Below, one piece after another: positions 6,345 to 12,884 of a DNA stretch of 13,742 nt (the stretch's first letter is position 1; each line of letters opens with the position of its first letter). Origin of the DNA: Bacillota bacterium. GTDB taxonomy: Bacteria > Bacillota > Clostridia > Oscillospirales > Acutalibacteraceae. The stretch covers positions 1-13,742 of the forward strand of contig JAEWRF010000136.1 in the NCBI GenBank assembly GCA_023460155.1. The letters are read 5' to 3'. Under the pieces are notes generated by a model. It was given only the letters and a program-made list of their open reading frames with translations. It was not told where the DNA came from and did no database searches. Position numbers and translations under genes: made by a program.

Positions 6345-6494
6345 ATGTCTGAAAAAGGGACTTATGACCTAAAGGAAATTCACGAGAAGCTGGAGCAGTA
6401 CATAAAAGAAATACGATTCGGTTCCATTGTGGTGGTCATTCAGGACGGTAAAATCATTCAGATTGAAAAAAACGAAAAAGTCAGATTTGTCTGA
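6345..6494 (+). CDS. yezD: YezD/DUF2292 family small protein, 49 aa
   Basis: 49 aa, cytosolic. The family signature is seen directly: an N-terminal helix (LKEIHEKLEQYI, 9-20), then IRFGSIVVVIQDGKIIQIEK (23-42), two short beta strands with the conserved RFGSI and QDGK turn. ATG at 6345 follows AAGGCGG with an 8-nt spacing; an in-frame GTG at 6336 lies inside that ribosome site and is rejected. The biochemical role is unknown. From memory, DUF2292 genes often lie near sulfur-assimilation genes in Firmicutes, in line with this locus. It is the first structural gene after attenuator 2 and is separated from the nifB-like gene by a further hairpin terminator, so it may be expressed at a higher level than the rest. 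Confidence 0.82.
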   Translation: MSEKGTYDLKEIHEKLEQYIKEIRFGSIVVVIQDGKIIQIEKNEKVRFV

Positions 6495-6530
6495 AATCAG
6501 TCAAATCAATCGGCTGACCGGAAAACCGGA

Positions 6531-6576
6531 GGTCGGGCAAGGCGAAATGCGTCTTGCCCGACCATTTTTTATTTTT
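6531..6576 (+). terminator. intrinsic terminator between the yezD-like and nifB-like genes
   Basis: An 11-bp perfect stem, GGTCGGGCAAG (6531-6541) with CTTGCCCGACC (6553-6563), is followed by ATTTTTTATTTTTA. A preceding helix, GACCGG (6516-6521) with CC (6526-6527) and GGTC (6531-6534), would use the terminator's first bases, so the two are mutually exclusive. It may be a partial terminator setting a yezD/nifB ratio, or a second control point. Confidence 0.82.
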
Positions 6577-6593
6577 ATAAGGAGAGCGGGACA

Positions 6594-7481
6594 ATGGGAG
6601 ACAAATTTTATCAAAACGAAGAACTGCTCCAAATTTCAAGAACACACCCGTGCCTGAGTCGGGAGGCCAATGCCGCATTTGGGCGACTTCACCTTCCGGT
6701 GAGCCCGGCGTGCAACATTCAATGCCGTTTCTGCAGCCGTTCACGGAACAAAACGGAACAGCGGCCGGGAGTGACCGCGCAGGTGCTTCAGCCTGAGGAT
6801 GCGGTGGAAAAGGTACGGCAGGCACTGGAACTTTGTCCGCAGATTACGGTTGCGGGAATTGCAGGACCGGGCGATACGCTCGCGACCGACGCGGCGCTCC
6901 GTACCTTCCGGCTGGTTCACGAAGCTTACCCGAACCTGACCCTGTGTCTTTCAACCAACGGGCTGATGCTTCCGGACTATGCGCAGAATTTATACGACGC
7001 CGGCGTGAGAACCGTCACGGTTACGGTGAATGCCGTGGACCCAAAAATTCAGGCAAAGATCATTTCTTACATCATCTATCAGGGAATCCGTTACGTCGGA
7101 ACGGAGGCCGCTTCCATCCTGATCCGGCGGCAGTTGGAGGGAATCCGGAAAATCAGCAGGTTGGGGACGATCGTGAAGGTGAACACCGTCCTAGTCCCCG
7201 GAATCAACGACCAACACATTGAAACAGTAGCGGAAACGGTAAAAGAAGCTGGGGCGACCATTTACAACATCATCCCGCTGATTCCACAGCACGAATTTTC
7301 CGATATTCCAGCTCCCTCCTGCCTGCAGATTGAAGCGGCCCGGGCGGCGGCGGAAAAACACATCCCCGTTTTCCGGCACTGTCAGCACTGCCGGGCAGAC
7401 GCCTGCGGAATCCCCGGAAAGGGCGATCTTTCCGCGAAACTCTATGGGGATGCCTGCCCAGAAACCTTTTCGCACGGGTAA
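6594..7481 (+). CDS. NifB-like radical SAM cofactor maturase (MarB-type)
   Basis: 295 aa; ATG after AAGGAGAGCGGGACA. NifB makes the carbide-centred 8Fe core (NifB-co/L-cluster) from two [4Fe-4S] clusters and SAM. Visible: radical SAM motif Cys40-x3-Cys44-x2-Cys47 (CNIQCRFC), GIAGPGDTLA (88-97), LCLSTNG (117-123) typical of NifB, and the C-terminal HCQHCRADACGIPG (262-275) matching the CRQCRADA signature of NifB. It is a stand-alone radical SAM domain without the C-terminal NifX-like domain of long NifB proteins; separate NifX-type proteins are encoded at 7530 and 10720. Its presence implies that at least one D/K pair carries a NifB-derived cluster. Other radical SAM functions are unlikely given the C-terminal motif. 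Confidence 0.92.
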   Translation: MGDKFYQNEELLQISRTHPCLSREANAAFGRLHLPVSPACNIQCRFCSRSRNKTEQRPGVTAQVLQPEDAVEKVRQALELCPQITVAGIAGPGDTLATDAALRTFRLVHEAYPNLTLCLSTNGLMLPDYAQNLYDAGVRTVTVTVNAVDPKIQAKIISYIIYQGIRYVGTEAASILIRRQLEGIRKISRLGTIVKVNTVLVPGINDQHIETVAETVKEAGATIYNIIPLIPQHEFSDIPAPSCLQIEAARAAAEKHIPVFRHCQHCRADACGIPGKGDLSAKLYGDACPETFSHG

Positions 7482-7529
7482 GACCCGCCATCCACAAACC
7501 CGCAAAAGCATGAGGAAGGAGAGATCACC

Positions 7530-7922
7530 ATGGGAACAAGAGTCGCCATTACAAGCAGCGATGGGGACGTGATCGACCAGCATTTCGGGCATTGCAGCGA
7601 ATTCCGCATTGCTGAGATCGGCAGCAACGGGGAATGGAAAATCACTGAGATTCGAAGAACGGAACGGACGTGCAACAACTTTTCCCACAGCGAAACCCAT
7701 GTTCAGGAGGTGGCGAAGCTTTTGTCCGACTGCCGCTATCTGCTGACCTACCGCATCGGCTCCTATCCCTACAGTCTGTTCCGCAGCCGCGGCATCGACT
7801 GTCTGGAAACCCCGACGGAGGAGCCGGTCACCATAGTCTGGGCCATGGAACACCTCCGTGCCTATATGGAAGCACACAGTACGTCAAAAGGCTCCGCAAG
7901 GACACAGATTCAGAACGTTTGA
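7530..7922 (+). CDS. NifX/NafY-type dinitrogenase iron-molybdenum cofactor-binding protein 1
   Basis: 130 aa; ATG at 7530 after GGAAGGAGAG. A single PF02579-type domain: VAITSSDG at 5-12, the hallmark DQHFGHC at 16-22, and a following helix/strand pair ending IDCLETP. Proteins of this fold bind NifB-co or FeMo-co during transfer to component 1. The gene lies directly after the nifB-like gene (48-nt gap) and 16 nt before the second NifD-like gene, so it is probably the carrier between NifB-like protein and a D/K pair. The last 20 residues (after YMEAH) are low in order and may be a tail. A scaffold or stability role is the alternative. Confidence 0.85.
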   Translation: MGTRVAITSSDGDVIDQHFGHCSEFRIAEIGSNGEWKITEIRRTERTCNNFSHSETHVQEVAKLLSDCRYLLTYRIGSYPYSLFRSRGIDCLETPTEEPVTIVWAMEHLRAYMEAHSTSKGSARTQIQNV

Positions 7923-7938
7923 GAAAGGCGGTTATGAT

Positions 7939-9420
7939 TTGAGCAGTATTAATATAAAATCTCCCGAAGTAGTGATCCGGGAAATCCGCCTGGGCTCCAT
8001 TACCGGATATCAGGGAAACGCGAAAAAGCTGGTGAAAGAATCCCACAGCGGCACACTGGAGGAAGGATTTCGCAGCTTCAGTCAATGCACCGGGTGCAGT
8101 TCCGGGCAGGCCTTCTGCCAGCTCTGCATGATTCCGGACGCCGCCGTGATCAACCACGCCCCGATCGGCTGCATGGGCGACGCCGAGGGCTTCAACTTCG
8201 TGTACCGCGTGGGGCAGATGGAACGCGGCCTGCCCGCTTCCACCGGGCGGTATTTCAGTTCCAACATCGGAGAGGGGGACACGATCTTCGGCGGTGCGGA
8301 AACGCTCCGCAATGCAATTCACGCTGTTTTTGAGCGAGTTCATCCCCATACCATTTTTGTCACCACTTCCTGCGCCTCCGGCATTACGGGGGATGACGTA
8401 GAGAGCGTGACGAACGAGGCGGAACAGGAGCTCGGGATCCCGGTCGTCGCCTGTTTCTGCGAAGGCTTCAAGTCCCGCATCTGGACGACAGGCTTCGATT
8501 CGGCCTATCACGCGATTGTTCGGAAAATTGTGAAACCGCCTGAGAAGAAAACGAATCGGGTGAACATCATTAATTTCTGGGGCAGCCATATTTTCGACGA
8601 TTTGCTTCGCCCGCTCGGCTATGAGCCACAGTATGTTGTCGCCTTCTCCACCATCTCGGAGCTTTCGCACATCTCCGAGGCAGCCGCATCGATCCAGGTC
8701 TGCCAGACCCTGGGCACCTATCTCGGCGCGGCACTTGAACAGGTGTACGGCGTGCCGGAAATTAAAACCTCGCCCGGCTACGGCGTCGCGGGGACCGACG
8801 CATGGCTGCGGGAACTGGGTCAGGTGCTGCACCGGGAAACGGAAGTTGAAAAGCTCATTTCGGACGGCCACGAACGGGTTCTTCCGAAACTGGAAGAATA
8901 TCGGAAGCAGTTTGCCGGAAAGACCGCGTTCATCACGGCGGGAGCCGCCCACGGGCACGCGCTGATCGCCGTCCTGAGGGAGCTGGGCTTTCAGGTAAAG
9001 GGAACGGCGATTTTCCACCACGACCCCGTCTACGACAACGGATGTGAATGCGCCGACATGCTGGCGCGGGACGTAAAGGATTACGGGGATATTCCGAATT
9101 TCAATGTCTGCAACAAGCAGGCATTCGAACTGGTAAACCTGCTGCGGCGGGAAAAGCCGGATATTTTCATCGCCCGGCACGGCGGTATGACGGTGTGGGG
9201 CGCAAAGCTCGGCATTCCCACCCTGCTGATCGGCGACGAACAGCTCAGCTTCGGCTACGACGGGATTCTGCGTTACGCGGAGCGCATTGCCGAAACGCTG
9301 GACAATACGGAATTCGTCACCAATCTTGCGAAGCACAGCTCCATGCCTTATACGGAGTGGTGGCTTGAACAGGACCCCTATACCTTTCTGGGAGGCGAAA
9401 TGCATGTCGAAAGTTATTGA
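7939..9420 (+). CDS. NifD-like nitrogenase-family component 1 alpha subunit (right pair)
   Basis: 493 aa from TTG at 7939 behind AAAGGCGG (7-nt spacer). This start is supported by the match of MSSINIKSPEVVIREIRL to the left paralog's MSINLKDPVVEVREARL; earlier in-frame starts would overlap the NifX-type gene. P-cluster-type cysteines: Cys50/Cys53 (QCTGC), Cys78 (APIGC), Cys145 (TTSCAS). Cofactor-ligand-like Cys255 (IQVCQTLGTYL). The position of Azotobacter His442 appears to be Phe438 (SFGYDG), and the left protein's nearby His436 is Gln435 here, so this subunit has no His in that segment. The proteins are plainly paralogous but differ around the expected active site. Possible roles: second C-S reductase of different specificity, or a NifEN-like scaffold. 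It overlaps the next gene by 17 nt. Confidence 0.88.
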   Translation: MSSINIKSPEVVIREIRLGSITGYQGNAKKLVKESHSGTLEEGFRSFSQCTGCSSGQAFCQLCMIPDAAVINHAPIGCMGDAEGFNFVYRVGQMERGLPASTGRYFSSNIGEGDTIFGGAETLRNAIHAVFERVHPHTIFVTTSCASGITGDDVESVTNEAEQELGIPVVACFCEGFKSRIWTTGFDSAYHAIVRKIVKPPEKKTNRVNIINFWGSHIFDDLLRPLGYEPQYVVAFSTISELSHISEAAASIQVCQTLGTYLGAALEQVYGVPEIKTSPGYGVAGTDAWLRELGQVLHRETEVEKLISDGHERVLPKLEEYRKQFAGKTAFITAGAAHGHALIAVLRELGFQVKGTAIFHHDPVYDNGCECADMLARDVKDYGDIPNFNVCNKQAFELVNLLRREKPDIFIARHGGMTVWGAKLGIPTLLIGDEQLSFGYDGILRYAERIAETLDNTEFVTNLAKHSSMPYTEWWLEQDPYTFLGGEMHVESY

Positions 9421-10720
9421 ACAGCCGCGCTACTCCTGCGCACTCGGCGCCCAGCAGACAGTGGTGGCCATCAAGCGGGCGGTGCCGGTTCTCCATGCCG
9501 GGCCCGGCTGCTGTAACAAAATCACCTCACTGATCGGTCAGGGCGAAGGGTATGCGGGCGGAAGCACGATTCCCTGCACAAACGCCAGCGAAAAGGATGT
9601 GGTTTTCGGCGGCGTGGAAAAGCTGCGCAGCGTTGTGAACGGGGCGCTCCATGTGGTGGACGCCGACCTCTATGTGATTCTGACGGGCTGTACCTCCTCC
9701 ATCGTCGGGGACGACATCGACAGCGTGGCGCAGGATTTCCGCGGCAAGGGGCATCCGGTCGTCTGCGCGGAAACCGGCGGTTTCAAAACCAACAACTACC
9801 GCAGTCACGAAACCGTAGTCAACGCAATCATTGACCAGTACGTTGACGCGCACCGCGCGCCGAGCGGCGTGCAGAAGGGCCTGGTCAACGTATTCGCAAC
9901 CGTCCCCTATCAGGACCCCTATTGGAATGGAAACCTCGCCGAACTGAAACGGGTGCTCTCGGGGATCGGACTGAAGGTTAACATCCTGTTCGGGCAGGAA
10001 TCTGCAGGTTTGCCTGAATGGCAATCGATTCCGAACGCAGAATTCAATATTGTCGTCAGCTCCTGGGTCGGCCTTGGCATTGCGGAGCACCTGAAGCAAA
10101 AATACGGCACGCCGTACCTGCACTTCCCCTATCTCCCGATCGGCGGTGCGGAAACAAGCAAGTTCCTGCGTCAGGCGGCGGAATTCGGCGGACTAGATAA
10201 AAGCCAAACGGAAGCGTTCATTGATTCGGAAGAGCGCAAATTCTACTCCTTTCTCGAGCGGATGGCGGATTTTATGCTGGAATTCCGCTACGGGATTCCG
10301 CGCCGGTTCTATTCGATTCTGGATGCCTCGTATGCGGTCGGATTTGCTAAGTATTTGCTTAATGAACTTGGGATTCTCCCCGCACGGCAGTTTGTAATTG
10401 ACGACACACCGGAGGAATTCCGCGAAGCGATCCGGAAGGAATTTGCCCATCTGTCCGACCGGAGGTCGGCGGCGCCGGAATTCGAAACGGACGGCGGCAT
10501 AATTCAGCAAAAAATCCGAGCGGATGAAAACCGCACCCGCGCGCTGATTCTCGGCAGCGGATGGGACCGGGACCTTGCAAAGGAGCTGCATGCCGATCTT
10601 CTCACCGTGGGCGTACCTGTGGAATACCGGCTGATCCTGAACTGCGGCTATGCCGGTTACAGCGGCGGGCTGCGCGTGATCGAGGATATTTACGACCGCG
10701 TGCTCGACACCTACCGCTGA
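9404..10720 (+). CDS. NifK-like nitrogenase-family component 1 beta subunit (right pair)
   Basis: 438 aa from ATG at 9404 (GGAGG 8 nt upstream), overlapping the D-like gene by 17 nt. The start aligns with the left K paralog: both begin with about 11 residues and then CALGAQQTV. P-cluster-type cysteines Cys12, Cys36 (HAGPGCC, with an adjacent extra Cys37) and Cys96 (TGCTSSIVGDD), plus Cys58 (IPCTN). The length is that of group IV proteins, without the long NifK N-terminus. It has no neighbouring iron protein on this strand, unlike the left pair, so electron delivery must come from the NifH-type protein at 3459-4328 or from elsewhere, unless the pair is a scaffold. The stop overlaps the start of the next NifX-type gene by 1 nt. 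Confidence 0.88.
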   Translation: MSKVIEQPRYSCALGAQQTVVAIKRAVPVLHAGPGCCNKITSLIGQGEGYAGGSTIPCTNASEKDVVFGGVEKLRSVVNGALHVVDADLYVILTGCTSSIVGDDIDSVAQDFRGKGHPVVCAETGGFKTNNYRSHETVVNAIIDQYVDAHRAPSGVQKGLVNVFATVPYQDPYWNGNLAELKRVLSGIGLKVNILFGQESAGLPEWQSIPNAEFNIVVSSWVGLGIAEHLKQKYGTPYLHFPYLPIGGAETSKFLRQAAEFGGLDKSQTEAFIDSEERKFYSFLERMADFMLEFRYGIPRRFYSILDASYAVGFAKYLLNELGILPARQFVIDDTPEEFREAIRKEFAHLSDRRSAAPEFETDGGIIQQKIRADENRTRALILGSGWDRDLAKELHADLLTVGVPVEYRLILNCGYAGYSGGLRVIEDIYDRVLDTYR

Positions 10721-11067
10721 TGAGCCGGCCGGTAAAGCCGGGCCGGGTTGCGGCGGCCAGCACCGACGGCCGGTCGGTGAACCTCCATTTCGGGGAGGCT
10801 CAGGAATTCTATATTTACGACTTGTCGGAAACCGGCTGGAAGTTTATCGAGCGCCGCGATATTAAGAGGACGTTCGGCCACAACCCCGCGGAATTTGATA
10901 AGGTGAGTCTGATGCTGAACGACTGCGAGGCGGTCCTTGTCAGCCGGATCGGGCCCGCAGCGGCGGAATATCTGCTGGGCAAGGGGCTGCGGGTCTTTGA
11001 AGTTCCCTATTCAATTGAGCAAGTGCTTGATAAAGTGTTCCAATTAAAGCTGCTCAGCAGTCTTTGA
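10720..11067 (+). CDS. NifX/NafY-type cofactor-binding protein 2
   Basis: 115 aa; the ATG shares its A with the TGA of the K-like gene (ATGA-type coupling). PF02579-type domain: VAAASTDG (10-17), NLHFGEAQEF (21-30) with HFGE in place of the usual HFGH, NDCEAVLVSRIG (67-78) and GLRVFEVPYSIE. It is related to but clearly diverged from the NifX-type protein at 7530: the second His of the HFGH motif is Glu26 and the N-terminal segment differs. Tight coupling to the D/K pair suggests it binds or stabilises that component or its cofactor in transit. No terminator is seen after it before the third leader region. Confidence 0.82.
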   Translation: MSRPVKPGRVAAASTDGRSVNLHFGEAQEFYIYDLSETGWKFIERRDIKRTFGHNPAEFDKVSLMLNDCEAVLVSRIGPAAAEYLLGKGLRVFEVPYSIEQVLDKVFQLKLLSSL

Positions 11068-11160
11068 GAAAAAATGGATGCTCCGACGGCCGAGGGAATT
11101 TTTTGTCCGGTCAGAGGGGGCATGCGGAATAAATTACGTTCAAAAAAGGAGGAACAACGA

Positions 11161-11268
11161 ATGAAAAGCTGTAAGAAAGCTCTCTGTTGCCGAATGCCCA
11201 ATCATCCGTGTTTTTCTCTGCTCTGCGGAATCTCTGTGCGGCGCCGATGTCGTACGCCTGTGGGATAG
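11161..11268 (+). CDS. Cys/Met leader ORF 3 (attenuation leader peptide), 35 aa
   Basis: ATG at 11161 is 7 nt after AAGGAGGA (11146-11153); stop TAG at 11266-11268. The product is Cys-rich: MKSC at the start, ALCCRMPNHPC (residues 7-17), SLLCG at 19-23 and an Arg/Cys tail (RRRC), six cysteines in 35 residues. The reading frame is open further upstream but the consensus ribosome site favours this start. It is followed immediately by a 17-bp terminator and then metN. Role inferred: cysteine- or methionine-responsive attenuation of the methionine importer operon. CC-RM also occurs, with one extra Gly, in leader ORF 2. Confidence 0.72.
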   Translation: MKSCKKALCCRMPNHPCFSLLCGISVRRRCRTPVG

Positions 11269-11278
11269 GACTATCCCT
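11263..11278 (+). other. short hairpin overlapping the stop codon of leader ORF 3
   Basis: GGGATA (11263-11268) pairs with TATCCC (11273-11278) around a 4-nt loop; the 5' arm contains the TAG stop. A ribosome finishing the leader would melt it, while one stalled at CCRM would not, so it may take part in the attenuation switch. Confidence 0.4.
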
Positions 11279-11281
11279 TTG

Positions 11282-11325
11282 GGGCGAAAGACCGGCCGTG
11301 CGGCGGCCGGTCTTTCGCCCTTTTT
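11282..11325 (+). terminator. attenuator terminator before metN
   Basis: A perfect 17-bp stem, 11282-11298 (GGGCGAAAG...GGCCG) with 11304-11320, and 5-nt loop TGCGG are followed by TTTTTC. It ends 33 nt before the metN start, with no gene between, so its purpose must be to control entry into metNIQ. Confidence 0.93.
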
Positions 11326-11358
11326 CTATCAAAGTTTGAAAACAGAAGGAGCAGTGGC

Positions 11359-12153
11359 ATGGATTCGGATCAATTTATCCATATCAAGGGCCTTACCAAA
11401 ACCTTTCATACCGCCGACGAAGATGTTGAGGTGCTCAGGGGCATTGATCTTGCCATCGGAAAGGGTGATATTTACGGGATTGTCGGCTTCAGCGGGGCCG
11501 GGAAATCCACGCTGATTCGCTGCATCAACCGGATGGAGGAGCCCGACGCGGGCACTGTCGCCATCGGTGAACAGGAAATCACCGGTCTCGGCAAAAAGGA
11601 ACTGAACCGGTACCGGCAGAAAATCGGCATGATCTTTCAGCATTTCAATCTCTTCGATTCACGGACGGTCTTCAGGAATGTGGCCTATCCGCTGGAAATC
11701 GCGGGTTTTCCGAAAAAAGAGCTCCGGCAGAGGGTTCTCGAAATTCTTGAGCTCGTGGAGCTTGGCGACAAGGTCAACTGTTACCCCGGCCAGCTTTCCG
11801 GCGGGCAAAAGCAGCGGGTCGGCATCGCCCGCGCACTGGCGAACAACCCGAACGTCCTTCTGAGTGACGAAGCAACCTCCGCTCTCGACCCGCAGACCAC
11901 ACTTTCCGTACTCGATCTGCTCAAGGATATCAACCGCAAGCTGGGTCTGACCATCGTACTGATTACCCATGAGCTGGAAGTGGTGCAGTATATCTGCAAC
12001 CACGTCGCCGTGCTAGAAAACGGAACCATCGTCGAACAGGGAACCGCGGAAAACCTGTTCCGAAATCCTCAAAGCGACACCGCGAAGCTGTTTGTCAACA
12101 TCAACACTCAGTTCAATTCCGATCACTGGGTGCAGGAGGGAGAAGGAATATGA
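11359..12153 (+). CDS. metN: methionine ABC transporter ATP-binding protein, lacking the C-terminal NIL domain
   Basis: 264 aa; ATG after AAGGAG (9-nt spacing). ATPase of a MetNIQ-type importer on the cytoplasmic face. Walker A GFSGAGKST (43-51), LSGGQ signature (146-150), Walker B VLLSDE (166-171), EATSALDP and H-loop His204 (LITHE) are all present, so it should be active. Typical MetN is about 340 aa with a C-terminal NIL/ACT-like domain through which methionine inhibits transport. This protein ends soon after the ATPase core (…VQEGEGI) and lacks that domain. The overlap with metI (ATGA) argues against a recent truncation. Transport may therefore be free of direct trans-inhibition, with control by the upstream leader. 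The substrate could be methionine or another thioether. Confidence 0.9.
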   Translation: MDSDQFIHIKGLTKTFHTADEDVEVLRGIDLAIGKGDIYGIVGFSGAGKSTLIRCINRMEEPDAGTVAIGEQEITGLGKKELNRYRQKIGMIFQHFNLFDSRTVFRNVAYPLEIAGFPKKELRQRVLEILELVELGDKVNCYPGQLSGGQKQRVGIARALANNPNVLLSDEATSALDPQTTLSVLDLLKDINRKLGLTIVLITHELEVVQYICNHVAVLENGTIVEQGTAENLFRNPQSDTAKLFVNINTQFNSDHWVQEGEGI

Positions 12154-12860
12154 ATTTCAACAACAGCGATTTCTGGGGAATTCTGAAAAGCGCTTTCAGC
12201 ACGGATACCTGGGCCATTGTTGCGCCCGCGATTCTGGATACCCTTTACATGACGTTCGTCACGACGGTGCTTACCCTGCTGTTCGGAGTGCTTCTGGGAA
12301 TCATTCTGGTTGCGACGGACAAAAACGGAGTCCACCCGATGCCGGTGTTCAACAGCGTGCTCGGAGCAGTCGTCAACGTTCTGCGTTCCCTTCCCTCCAT
12401 GATTCTAATTATTCTGACTCTGCCGCTTTCCCGGTTGATCATCGGCATTTCCTACGGCCCGCAGGCCTGCATCATCGCACTGGTTGCAAGCTGCGTGCCG
12501 ATGTTCGGCAGGCTGGTGGAAAGCAGCATTCTCGAGGTCGCCAAAGGCAAGCTCGAGGCGGCCAAATCGATGGGTACCTCCAACGCGCAGATTATTTTCA
12601 AGGTTCTTCTGCCGGAGGCTCTCCCCTCCCTCATCCGGAATTTCACCATCGCCGTGATCGCCATTATCTCCACGACGGCGCTGGCCGGAACTTTCGGCGC
12701 GGGTGGGCTCGGCGACATTGCGGTTCGGTTCGGTTACACCCGATTCAAAACCGACATTCTGATTGCCGCCGTCCTTGTGCTTGTGGTTTTGGTCGAACTG
12801 GTTCAGCTGGCCGGAGATTTCTTTTCCCGGCATCTTTCGAAAAAGCGTTTCCTGATCTAA
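12150..12860 (+). CDS. metI: methionine ABC transporter permease MetI
   Basis: 236 aa; the start overlaps the metN stop by 4 nt. Membrane permease with about five hydrophobic helices: roughly residues 22-56 (two, close together), 75-100, 105-120, 165-190 and 205-225. The EAA-type coupling loop is seen in LEAAKSMGTSNAQIIFKV (136-153) followed by LLPEALPSL, the surface that docks on MetN. Typical MetI is about 217-220 aa, so this is complete, with a short N-terminal addition. Neighbours (MetN before, MetQ 24 nt after) fix the identity. Confidence 0.9.
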   Translation: MNFNNSDFWGILKSAFSTDTWAIVAPAILDTLYMTFVTTVLTLLFGVLLGIILVATDKNGVHPMPVFNSVLGAVVNVLRSLPSMILIILTLPLSRLIIGISYGPQACIIALVASCVPMFGRLVESSILEVAKGKLEAAKSMGTSNAQIIFKVLLPEALPSLIRNFTIAVIAIISTTALAGTFGAGGLGDIAVRFGYTRFKTDILIAAVLVLVVLVELVQLAGDFFSRHLSKKRFLI

Positions 12861-12884
12861 AATTTTTATAAAGGATGATATGTT

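Noticed and set aside
7828..9405. Minus-strand open frame of 525 codons
   Set aside because: Mirror of the right D-like gene in a GC-rich frame; the + strand carries all motifs, ribosome site and operon coupling.
597..10720. Dark-operative protochlorophyllide reductase (BchLNB) or CfbCD (F430 synthesis)
   Set aside because: No tetrapyrrole genes nearby, and a NifB-like gene with NifX-type proteins points to a complex cluster that those enzymes do not use.
11068..11160. A separate promoter for metNIQ before leader ORF 3
   Set aside because: TTGTCC at 11103 has no acceptable -10 box at normal spacing; transcription may come from the upstream operon, or the promoter is weak and unrecognised.
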